A DNA stretch of 5,938 nt. It comes from an uncultured Oscillospiraceae bacterium. Lineage in GTDB: Bacteria; Bacillota; Clostridia; Oscillospirales; Oscillospiraceae. Below, in pieces: positions 1 through 5,883 of the stretch. The notes under the pieces were generated by a model, which saw only the letters and a list, made by a program, of their open reading frames with translations, was not told the origin of the DNA and did not search any database. The DNA is taken from contig CALWWH010000240.1 in NCBI GenBank assembly GCA_944385195.1, positions 1-5,938 on the forward strand, written 5' to 3'. Position 1 is the stretch's first letter; each line of letters starts with the position of its first letter. A program made the translations under genes and the position numbers.

Positions 1-1
1 T

Positions 2-193
2 GCCCATAAATTACGGCATACGGCTGCAACGCTCATGCTACAGGGCGGTGTGGATGTACGAACGGTTCAAGAGGTGCTGGGCCATGAGAATCTCAATACC
101 ACACAAATTTACACCCACATCGAGAGTACAGAGCTTAAAATTGCAGCAATGGCCTCTCCCCTTTCACAGCTCGAAAACCCCAGCAAGAAATGA
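2..193 (+). CDS. Tyrosine recombinase (XerC/XerD-like), C-terminal fragment
   Basis: This is the 3' end of a gene that enters from outside the window; 63 residues and a TGA stop are visible. The reading frame starts AHKLRHTAATLMLQGG and carries the C-terminal catalytic box of tyrosine recombinases: His2 and Arg5 of the HxLRH motif, His28 in LGHEN, and the nucleophile Tyr37 in TQIYTH. By family knowledge these enzymes cut and rejoin DNA through a 3'-phosphotyrosyl link, either for chromosome dimer resolution (XerC/XerD) or for integration of mobile elements. The sequence after the Tyr (about 26 residues) resembles the short tail of Xer proteins. Without the N-terminal domain I cannot tell a housekeeping Xer from a phage or element integrase; no att site or element end is visible. 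Its last 59 bp overlap the convergent amidase gene. Confidence 0.9.
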   Translation, partial: AHKLRHTAATLMLQGGVDVRTVQEVLGHENLNTTQIYTHIESTELKIAAMASPLSQLENPSKK

Positions 194-674
194 GTTTTGT
201 GATGTGAATAGGGCGCAAAGCCTGGTAGTCGTATGTGTTGAGCGGGCGATTGTCGCTGTCGTAGCTGTGAGCAGCAACGAGAATGTTTTCCGGATTGGGT
301 TCTTCCCCCACTGAGACGACCACTGGCGTGTGGGCAAAGGTCTCGCCGTCAAAAGACAGCTGGATGATATCTCCCGGTTCTATCTGCTCCAGGGGTACCA
401 CCTCTCCCCTTGGGCCGCACAGGCGGTCGCTGGAGGTCAGGAATTGATACAGATACTCTACACCAGTCCAGGCAGGCGCTTTTTCATTTGCGTTTAAGTA
501 GTACCAGCCGTAGGTCGGCAGAAAATTCATGTCTGCACCCCCTGCCAGCAGTACCTGGGAAACGAAATTGGTGCAATCCCCTCCGATATTCTCGTAATCA
601 TAGAATCGTGGATTGCGTCCATATGCCCAACGATGGGCATATGCGACAGCCGCATCGCGGCGATAAGTTGGCAT
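135..674 (-). CDS. Amidase_6-type (putative amidase domain) cysteine hydrolase
   Basis: A 179-residue protein matching, by motif recognition, the putative amidase domain family (Amidase_6, PF12671), a papain/NlpC-like fold. Visible hallmarks are the N-terminal YRRDAAVAYAHRWAYGRNPRFYDY block, GGDCTNFVSQ with presumed nucleophile Cys34, GWYY at 56-59, the PGDIIQLSF strand near 100-108, FAHTPVVV with presumed catalytic His115, and AAHSYDSDNRPL near 134-144. The whole protein is essentially this single domain. There is no signal peptide or membrane segment, so it is probably cytoplasmic unless exported by another route. The start is chosen because GAGGTGATC, an exact match to the complement of the 16S anti-Shine-Dalgarno region, lies just upstream; the frame stays open to 1046 but that part is antisense to the isomerase gene. 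It is divergent from that gene and overlaps the recombinase end by 59 bp. Substrate unknown; peptidoglycan or amide hydrolysis is only a family-level guess. Confidence 0.88.
   Translation of the reverse strand: MPTYRRDAAVAYAHRWAYGRNPRFYDYENIGGDCTNFVSQVLLAGGADMNFLPTYGWYYLNANEKAPAWTGVEYLYQFLTSSDRLCGPRGEVVPLEQIEPGDIIQLSFDGETFAHTPVVVSVGEEPNPENILVAAHSYDSDNRPLNTYDYQALRPIHITKLISCWGFRAVKGERPLLQF
620..643. repeat. Perfect 10-bp inverted repeat inside the amidase gene
   Basis: CATATGCCCA (620-629) and TGGGCATATG (634-643) are exact reverse complements with a 4-nt loop (ACGA). It lies in the 5' part of the amidase coding sequence and encodes AYAHRWAY. Part of the symmetry follows from the repeated Ala-Tyr codons (GCATATG twice). 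In mRNA it would form a hairpin about 30 nt downstream of the start codon. Confidence 0.6.
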
Positions 675-677
675 ACG

Positions 678-686
678 GATCACCTC
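678..686 (-). promoter_or_regulatory. Ribosome binding site of the amidase gene
   Basis: On the minus strand this reads GAGGTGATC, nine consecutive bases complementary to the usual 3' end of 16S rRNA. The GAGG core sits 8 nt before the ATG at 674-672. It decides the start codon against the longer open frame extending to 1046. Confidence 0.8.
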
Positions 687-707
687 ACCGCATTTTATGC
701 GCGGGGC

Positions 708-736
708 TTGACAATGTGTGTTGAGAATGATATATT
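708..736 (+). promoter_or_regulatory. Sigma-A-type promoter for the isomerase gene
   Basis: A consensus -35 box TTGACA (708-713) is followed after exactly 17 bp by a near-consensus -10 box TATATT (731-736). The expected transcription start is near 743, leaving a leader of about 25 nt before the ATG at 768. It lies in the short divergent gap between the amidase and isomerase starts; no comparably good promoter for the amidase gene is visible on the other strand. Confidence 0.85.
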
Positions 737-752
737 CGACGCAAATAATTGA

Positions 753-759
753 AAGGAGA
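753..759 (+). promoter_or_regulatory. Ribosome binding site of the isomerase gene
   Basis: The sequence AAGGAGA lies 8 nt before the ATG at 768, a normal Shine-Dalgarno placement that supports this start. Confidence 0.75.
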
Positions 760-767
760 CTTTCCTT

Positions 768-1694
768 ATGAAACTCGGTATGATCGCACCCCCTGCCTCT
801 GGCTCCTTTGATCAGGCAAAGGATTTGGGGCTCTCTTTCCTGGAATTTGACATTAACTGCCGCTTCGGCGCGGCGTTTGATGGTACCGGTGCGGATCTGC
901 GCAGCAGTGGTCACGTCATGCTCGAGCACGCAGATCAGTGGAAAGCTGACATCGCCCGCACCGGCATTGAGGTTGGCGCTTTGGGCCGCTGGGCCAGCCA
1001 GGTGATCGACAGCAATGGCGGCGTGATAGAAGAGGAATTCTCCCATGTCAAGGCGCTGATCGACCTAACTCATGAGCTTGGTACGAAGAATTATCTCGTC
1101 AGCGTGAATTATAACGAAAACCTGAGCCTGTATCAGAATATTTCAGCCGCCATTCGTTATCTCAATCAGGTTGTAGACTATGCCAAGCAGTACGGTACAA
1201 CGGTTTGTATCGTCAACTGTATGATGGGCGGCAACTACATCCGCCAGCCGGAGATGTGGAAACTCGTTCTCCCCGATGTGCCCGGGCTGAAAATTAAATA
1301 CGACCCGTCCCACAGTTTTGTTCACGGTGGCCCCAATGGCGCCTATATTGAAGAGGGACTTGGTTGGGGCGATCAGTTTGGCTATGTTCACCTCAAGGGC
1401 GTTGTACAGGGCAAAGCGTTCAGCGAGCCGCGCAACTGGCAATTGATGCCCTATATGAAAAACGAAGAGCTCCGCCCGAAAGTGATGAAAGAAATGGCCG
1501 AAAATGAGCGCTGGTATGACAATCCCCCTGCGGGCATGGATGTCATCAACTGGCCTGCGTTTTTTGCCATCCTCTACAAACACCACTATGACGGCCTGCT
1601 GTCCATTGAACCCCATTCCCGTACATGGAGCGGCCCGCTGGGAGACCGGGGGCTCAGGTTTACGATTGACTATATGAAAAAGTGGATGTGGTGA
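768..1694 (+). CDS. Sugar phosphate isomerase/epimerase-like TIM-barrel protein
   Basis: A 308-residue protein of the xylose isomerase-like TIM-barrel superfamily (AP_endonuc_2, PF01261; COG1082), which usually uses a divalent metal to isomerise or epimerise sugars or related polyols. Alternating barrel strands can be followed: MKLGMIA (1-7), LSFLEFDIN (22-30), IEVGALG (67-73), KNYLVSVNY (107-115), TTVCIVNC (144-151), LKIKYDPSH (174-182), FGYVHLKG (204-211) and GLLSIEPHS (276-284). Likely metal ligands by position are Asp179, His208 and Glu281, with His182 nearby. The place where the family usually has Glu (ENC-like) reads Val149-Asn-Cys, so one expected ligand appears to be missing. A longer segment of about 45 residues (213-258) precedes the NPPAGMDVINWPAFF stretch. 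There is no signal peptide. It forms a single-gene unit with its own promoter and terminator. Substrate not predictable from sequence; an enzymatic role is likely but not certain given the ligand change. Confidence 0.88.
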   Translation: MKLGMIAPPASGSFDQAKDLGLSFLEFDINCRFGAAFDGTGADLRSSGHVMLEHADQWKADIARTGIEVGALGRWASQVIDSNGGVIEEEFSHVKALIDLTHELGTKNYLVSVNYNENLSLYQNISAAIRYLNQVVDYAKQYGTTVCIVNCMMGGNYIRQPEMWKLVLPDVPGLKIKYDPSHSFVHGGPNGAYIEEGLGWGDQFGYVHLKGVVQGKAFSEPRNWQLMPYMKNEELRPKVMKEMAENERWYDNPPAGMDVINWPAFFAILYKHHYDGLLSIEPHSRTWSGPLGDRGLRFTIDYMKKWMW

Positions 1695-1738
1695 AGTCCT
1701 AGTGGTTGGAAATTCCTTTGCTCTTATTGAAGCTGGTG

Positions 1739-1780
1739 GAAGAAGCCGCAGGCGCTGAACTCAGCGCCTGCGGCTTCTTC
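1739..1780 (+). terminator. Strong hairpin terminator after the isomerase gene
   Basis: Bases 1739-1757 and 1762-1780 pair perfectly over 19 bp, with a GC-rich core (GCCGCAGGCGCTG) and a 4-nt AACT loop. The following tract (TGTCTGTT) is only moderately T-rich. Direction is assigned to the plus strand because it lies 44 nt past the isomerase stop and the other flank has no T-run on the opposite strand. It separates the isomerase unit from the peptidase unit. Confidence 0.75.
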
Positions 1781-1786
1781 TGTCTG

Positions 1787-1852
1787 TTATCACAAAGAAA
1801 TAGCGCAAACGTCTGTGCTTTGACTCTTCCCTTTTTCGCTGTAATGTGATAA
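1787..1852. repeat. Separated inverted repeat around the peptidase promoter
   Basis: TTATCAC (1787-1793) and GTGATAA (1846-1852) are exact inverted copies 52 bp apart. Inside them AGCG (1802-1805) and CGCT (1837-1840) are also inverted. The right arm overlaps the proposed extended -10 element, so it could be a paired operator, but 7-bp arms can arise by chance. Confidence 0.25.
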
Positions 1853-1855
1853 AAT
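1847..1855 (+). promoter_or_regulatory. Probable extended -10 promoter of the peptidase operon
   Basis: TG-A-TAAAAT (1847-1855) matches an extended -10 element 34 bp before the ATG at 1890. The best -35-like box, TTGACT at 1820-1825, is 24 bp away, too far for normal spacing, and at 17 bp only the poor TTCCCT (1827-1832) is found. Promoter activity would therefore depend on the extended -10 or an activator. The region lies just downstream of the isomerase terminator, as expected for a new transcription unit. Confidence 0.5.
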
Positions 1856-1877
1856 AATACCACCATAAACTTCACCC

Positions 1878-1884
1878 AAGGAGG
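1878..1884 (+). promoter_or_regulatory. Ribosome binding site of the first S9 peptidase
   Basis: AAGGAGG, a full-consensus Shine-Dalgarno, lies 5 nt before the ATG at 1890 and fixes this start. Confidence 0.8.
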
Positions 1885-1889
1885 ACCTT

Positions 1890-3875
1890 ATGAAGAAGAT
1901 CGAAATCAGCAGCTTTTTGGATTTTAAATACCTAAGTGCCCCGGGATTCTCCCCCGATGGCAAACTGGCAGCTTTTATCGTACAGACCGCCTCCTTGGAG
2001 GACAATAAGTACCTTGGCGACATCTATATTCTGGACGTGGCCACAAAGAAAATCCGCCGCCTGACCGCCGCAGGAGATGCCAAGAGCTATGTCTGGACTA
2101 AGGACAACACCCTGCTCTTCCCCGCTATGCGGGACGCGTCTTTGAAGAAAAAAACTGAAAACGGCGACCTCGTCAGCGCCTGGTATGAGGTTGACCCCAA
2201 CGGCGGCGAGGCTACTCTCGCCTTTACCCTGCCCCTGGCCGGCGGAAGCCTCTATGCCTTGGACAGTGACCGGTATCTTGTCCTGAGCAGTTTCGACAAC
2301 AACCGCCCCGATTTGGATGCAATGGATGAAAAGGCGCGCAAAAAGGCGGTTGAACAGCTGAAAAACCCCGCTTACGAAATCCTTGAAGAGACGCCCTTCT
2401 GGTCTAATGGCAGAGGTTTCACCTCCGGCAAGCGCTCCCGCCTGTATCTCTACACCCGCTCTACCGGTGAGCTGAAGGCCATCACGGAGCCCTGGTTTGA
2501 CTGTGGCAGCTACTCTGTCCGCGGCAGCAAGCTTCTCTACAAGGGCATCGAATGGCACGGACTGCGCGACTACACCAACTATGCCGGCGTCTGGCTCTAT
2601 GACCTGGAGACCGGCGAGAACCGCTGCGTACTCCAGCCGGGTGTTGCTCGCACCGGCAGTATGGAGTTCTGGGCCGATGACAATGCCTTGATCGCCTCCA
2701 CCGACGGGGCAATCTGTGGGACCAGCCAGTACATGGATTTCTACACCCTCGACCTCACTACCGGCGCGCTGACCAAACTGGCAGATTATGAGGCCAGCAT
2801 TGGCAGCAACTCCGTGGGCTCTGATGCCCGACTGGGCAGCGGCAGAGGCTCTAAGCTGGTGGATGACACCTGGTATTTCGCCACTACCATCGGTGACTGC
2901 GGTTATATCCGCAGTATTAACAAAGATGGCATGATCTCCGAGAACTTGACCCCTGACGGCGCAGCAGACAGCTTTGACATCAGCGGCGAAAATATGCTCG
3001 TGTGCGGCATGTACGGTCAAAAGCTCAGTGAGCTCTATCTCAACGGCGAACAGGTCAGCGACTTTAACACCGCGTGGCTGGCCGAGCACAGCCTCAGCGT
3101 GCCCGAATACCACAGCTTCACTGCCAGCGACGGTTACGACATCCATGGCTGGATGATGAAGCCCGTTGGCTACGAAGAGGGCAAAAAATACCCCGCTATC
3201 CTGCATATCCACGGCGGCCCGCGCACTGTCTTTAGCAACGTATATCACCACGAGATGCAAATGTGGGCCAACGCGGGTTACTTTGTCTTTTACTGCAACC
3301 CCCGTGGCTCCGATGGCCGCGGCAATGCCTTCGGTGACATCAACGGTAAGTACGGCACCGTCGAGTACCAGAACCTTATGGACTTTACCGACGAGATGCT
3401 CAAACAATACCCCGCCATTGACCCGGCGAGAGTCGGTGTCACCGGCGGCAGCTACGGCGGCTTTATGACCAACTGGATCATCGGCCACACCAACCGCTTC
3501 GCCTGCGCAGCCTCTCAGCGCTCTATTGCAAACTGGATTGCCTTCGAGCACACCTCCGACATCGGCATCTCTTTCACTCCAACCAACCAAGCGACCACTA
3601 CCCGCCAGGATGTGGACAAGCTCTGGTGGCACTCTCCGCTGAAGTACGCGGATCAGTGTACCACTCCGACGCTGTTCATCCACTCCGACCGTGACTACCG
3701 CTGCTGGATGGTTGAGGGCCTGTCTATGTTCACTGCCTTGAAAATGCACGGCTGTGAGTCCCGTCTGTGCCTGTTTAAGGACGAAACCCATGAGCTTTCC
3801 CGGTCTGGCAAGCCCCAGAACCGTATTCGCCGTATGGAAGAAATCCTTGGCTGGATGGATAAATATTTAAAGTGA
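1890..3875 (+). CDS. S9-family serine peptidase (prolyl oligopeptidase superfamily), first copy
   Basis: A 661-residue serine peptidase of the S9 family, resembling the S9C acylaminoacyl-peptidase/oligopeptidase group. The N-terminal part (about 1-400) looks like a beta-propeller: SPDGKLAAFI (21-30) followed by recurrent blade-like strands with TGE/TGA turns such as LYLYTRSTGEL and VWLYDLETGEN. The C-terminal alpha/beta-hydrolase domain (about 405-661) has the oxyanion motif HGGP (441-444), the nucleophile elbow GGSYGG with Ser521, Asp602 in HSDRDYRCWM and His634 in ETHELSRSGKP, so the triad is complete. The usual RCP of this family is RCWM here. The segment 555-576, where the second copy keeps a TDPWED-like stretch, is altered (PTNQATTTRQDVDK). 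No signal peptide or membrane segment is seen, so it is likely cytosolic. It is the first gene of a two-gene operon with a paralogue; role inferred as peptide degradation, specificity unknown. Confidence 0.93.
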   Translation: MKKIEISSFLDFKYLSAPGFSPDGKLAAFIVQTASLEDNKYLGDIYILDVATKKIRRLTAAGDAKSYVWTKDNTLLFPAMRDASLKKKTENGDLVSAWYEVDPNGGEATLAFTLPLAGGSLYALDSDRYLVLSSFDNNRPDLDAMDEKARKKAVEQLKNPAYEILEETPFWSNGRGFTSGKRSRLYLYTRSTGELKAITEPWFDCGSYSVRGSKLLYKGIEWHGLRDYTNYAGVWLYDLETGENRCVLQPGVARTGSMEFWADDNALIASTDGAICGTSQYMDFYTLDLTTGALTKLADYEASIGSNSVGSDARLGSGRGSKLVDDTWYFATTIGDCGYIRSINKDGMISENLTPDGAADSFDISGENMLVCGMYGQKLSELYLNGEQVSDFNTAWLAEHSLSVPEYHSFTASDGYDIHGWMMKPVGYEEGKKYPAILHIHGGPRTVFSNVYHHEMQMWANAGYFVFYCNPRGSDGRGNAFGDINGKYGTVEYQNLMDFTDEMLKQYPAIDPARVGVTGGSYGGFMTNWIIGHTNRFACAASQRSIANWIAFEHTSDIGISFTPTNQATTTRQDVDKLWWHSPLKYADQCTTPTLFIHSDRDYRCWMVEGLSMFTALKMHGCESRLCLFKDETHELSRSGKPQNRIRRMEEILGWMDKYLK

Positions 3876-3879
3876 GGTG
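3874..3879 (+). promoter_or_regulatory. Ribosome binding site of the second S9 peptidase, overlapping the first stop
   Basis: GAGGTG (3874-3879) shares two bases with the TGA stop of the first peptidase and lies 6 nt before the ATG at 3886. It also contains the GTG at 3877, which would give a start nine bases earlier (three extra residues, MRN) but with no ribosome binding site of its own; the ATG at 3886 is therefore preferred. The arrangement suggests translational coupling. Confidence 0.7.
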
Positions 3880-3885
3880 CGGAAT

Positions 3886-5838
3886 ATGAATTCTGTTGTA
3901 TATGAGGATCTGTATAAGTTTCATTTTCTCTCTGATATCAATATCTCTCCCGATGGCAAGCACGCTGTTTTTACCCGCACCCAGGCTTCTGAGGAGAAAA
4001 ACGGCTATGTCTTTGAGCTTTGGCTGCTGGATACCGCCGCAGGAACCTACCATAAGCTGACCAATGGCGGCAAGGAGCGCGGTGGCTTCTGGCTGGATAA
4101 TGAGACTGTTGCCTTTACTGCCAACCGTGATGACAAGCCAGACCCCAAGTCCACCACCTGGTACAAAATCAACATCCACGGCGGTGAAGCTGAAAAATGG
4201 CTGACCATTGCCGACCGCATCAGCACGATCAAGCCTTTGGGCGCAGGCAAATACGTTCTGACGGCCTCCAAAAACGCCAACGGCGAGCCCGAGGATAAAC
4301 CTAACACGGCCAAGGAAGGGCGGGATTTCTACGTCTTTGACGAGCTGCCCTTCTGGTTCAATGGACGCGGCGTAGCTAATAAGCAGCGTAACACCCTCAT
4401 GCTCTACGACGAGGCCACCAAAGAATTTACTACCCTGAGCGGAAAGTACATGAATGTCTCCGGCTTGCAGCTCTCTCCCAGCAAAAAGTTGATGGCCTAC
4501 AGCGGCAGCGAATATGTTGATGTTTCTCCCATGGGCAGCGGGCTGTATCTCTACAACATCTCCACCGGCGAGAACAAAACCATTATCCCACAGGGTGATA
4601 TGAGTGTCGGTTCCATCTACTTTATGGGCGAGGATACTCTGTTCTACACTGGCTCGGTGTACCGCTTCTCCGGGCAGAATCCAAACTACTATCTTTACGA
4701 CATTCCCAACGGCACCACCACTGAACTGCCTTTCTGTGACGCCGTCACCTCCGGCGCCGTGGGTACCGACTGCACCTATGGCGGCGGCAACGGCATGAAG
4801 TACATCGGTGGAAAACTGTACTTTACCCAGCCTGTCTGGGGCAACAGTCATCTGGTGTGTATGGACAAAAGCGGCGCTATCGAGCCGGTTTGCACCACTC
4901 CGGGCAGCATCACCGGCTTTGACATCTATGGCGAGCAGGTACTGATGACCGCTATGCGCGGCATGGATCTGATTGAAATATGGTCCCTCGATCTAGCCAC
5001 CGGCCAGGAGTGCCAAGTGACCCACTTCAACAGCGAGTATATGGCAAGCCACAACGTGGTCACTCCCGAGTATTTTACCTTCACCGCCAGCGCCGGACAT
5101 GAATTGGAAGGCTGGGTGCTCAAGCCTGTGGGCTACGAGCCAGGCAAAAAATATCCCGGCATTTTTGAGATGCACGGTGGTCCTAAGGCCATTTTCGGCG
5201 GCATCTTCCACCACGAAATGCAGTGCTTTGCCAACATGGGTTATTTCGTATTTTTCACCAATCCCCGCGGCTCGGATGGACGCGGAGAGGATTTCGCCAA
5301 CATCACCAAGAACTTGGGCTACATCGACTTCGATGACTTCATGGAGTTCTATGACGAGGTACTCAAGCGCTACCCCGATATCAACGCAGAAAAGGTCGGC
5401 ATCTGCGGCGGCAGCTATGGCGGATTTATGTGCAACTGGATGATCGGACATACCGACCGTTTCGCTGCAGCAGCTTCTCAACGCTCCATCTCAAACTATC
5501 TGACCAAGGCCCTATGCACGGACATTGGCTTCAACCACAACATGAAGCAGCTGGGCACCGATCCCTGGGAGGATTTTGACACGGTCTGGGAGCACTCCCC
5601 ACTGAAAAACGCTCCCAAGGCAACCACCCCCACCCTATTCATCCAGTCAGATGAGGACTACCGCTGCTGGATGAGCGACGCCATCCAGATGTTCAACGCT
5701 TTGAAGATGAACGGTGTCGACTCCCGTATTGCGCTCTTCCACGGCGAGAATCACGAGCTTTCCCGGTCTGGCAAACCCCACAACCGCATCTCGCGCTTGA
5801 CGGAGATTGGCAACTGGTTTGAAAAGTACCTGAAGTGA
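3886..5838 (+). CDS. S9-family serine peptidase (prolyl oligopeptidase superfamily), second copy
   Basis: A 650-residue paralogue of the upstream gene, with the same architecture: a beta-propeller-like N-terminal part (about 1-392, with SPDGKHAVFT at 21-30 aligning exactly with the first copy) and an alpha/beta-hydrolase domain (about 395-650). The oxyanion motif HGGP is at 430-433, nucleophile Ser510 in GGSYGG, Asp591 in QSDEDYRCWM, and His623 in ENHELSRSGKP; the triad is complete. It keeps the family-typical GTDPWEDFDTVWEHSPLK stretch (557-574) that is changed in the first copy, but has Gln587 where the first copy and the family usually have His (LFIHS versus LFIQS). The hydrolase domains are far more alike than the propellers. 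No signal peptide is seen, so it is probably cytosolic. It starts 10 nt after the upstream stop, so the two are co-transcribed and may be translationally coupled. Likely role: oligopeptide or acyl-peptide cleavage with a different substrate range from its partner (inference). Confidence 0.93.
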   Translation: MNSVVYEDLYKFHFLSDINISPDGKHAVFTRTQASEEKNGYVFELWLLDTAAGTYHKLTNGGKERGGFWLDNETVAFTANRDDKPDPKSTTWYKINIHGGEAEKWLTIADRISTIKPLGAGKYVLTASKNANGEPEDKPNTAKEGRDFYVFDELPFWFNGRGVANKQRNTLMLYDEATKEFTTLSGKYMNVSGLQLSPSKKLMAYSGSEYVDVSPMGSGLYLYNISTGENKTIIPQGDMSVGSIYFMGEDTLFYTGSVYRFSGQNPNYYLYDIPNGTTTELPFCDAVTSGAVGTDCTYGGGNGMKYIGGKLYFTQPVWGNSHLVCMDKSGAIEPVCTTPGSITGFDIYGEQVLMTAMRGMDLIEIWSLDLATGQECQVTHFNSEYMASHNVVTPEYFTFTASAGHELEGWVLKPVGYEPGKKYPGIFEMHGGPKAIFGGIFHHEMQCFANMGYFVFFTNPRGSDGRGEDFANITKNLGYIDFDDFMEFYDEVLKRYPDINAEKVGICGGSYGGFMCNWMIGHTDRFAAAASQRSISNYLTKALCTDIGFNHNMKQLGTDPWEDFDTVWEHSPLKNAPKATTPTLFIQSDEDYRCWMSDAIQMFNALKMNGVDSRIALFHGENHELSRSGKPHNRISRLTEIGNWFEKYLK

Positions 5839-5845
5839 CCAGCAG

Positions 5846-5870
5846 ACCCCGTCCGATTTTCGGACGGGGT
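5846..5870 (+). terminator. Hairpin terminator of the peptidase operon
   Basis: ACCCCGTCCG (5846-5855) pairs perfectly with CGGACGGGGT (5861-5870) across a 5-nt ATTTT loop, 7 nt after the second peptidase stop. The tail TACGTTTATT is moderately T-rich. This is a good intrinsic terminator candidate closing the two-gene unit. Confidence 0.75.
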
Positions 5871-5883
5871 TACGTTTATTGCC

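Noticed and set aside
2..193. Attachment site or element boundary next to the recombinase
   Set aside because: No tRNA gene, direct repeat pair or terminal inverted repeat is visible near the recombinase end, and most of the gene lies outside the window.
410..724. A 104-residue plus-strand open frame opposite the amidase
   Set aside because: It is a shadow of the amidase gene, with no ribosome binding site or recognisable protein sequence.
675..1046. Upstream extension of the amidase frame to a 303-residue protein
   Set aside because: The extension is antisense to the isomerase gene and its promoter, shows no domain, and the strong GAGGTGATC site marks the internal ATG at 674 as the start.
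1143..1616. A 157-residue minus-strand open frame inside the isomerase gene
   Set aside because: It is antisense to a clear TIM-barrel gene and has no independent coding evidence.
1695..1889. Possible riboswitch or T-box in the gap before the peptidase operon
   Set aside because: The long hairpin lies upstream of the proposed promoter and fits the end of the isomerase unit; no T-box sequence or known aptamer core is visible and the peptidase leader is too short.
1932..3791. A 619-residue open frame on the minus strand, antisense to the first peptidase
   Set aside because: It is an exact shadow of the clear S9 peptidase gene, caused by GC-biased third positions; its translation is Ala/Val/Gly-rich with no recognisable domain and no ribosome binding site was identified.
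3877..3885. GTG at 3877 as the start of the second peptidase
   Set aside because: This GTG is part of the GAGGTG Shine-Dalgarno for the ATG at 3886, and the three extra residues align with nothing in the paralogue.
3775..4851. A 358-residue open frame on the minus strand, spanning the junction of the two peptidase genes
   Set aside because: It is antisense to both peptidases and has no family resemblance; the plus-strand frames carry all conserved motifs.
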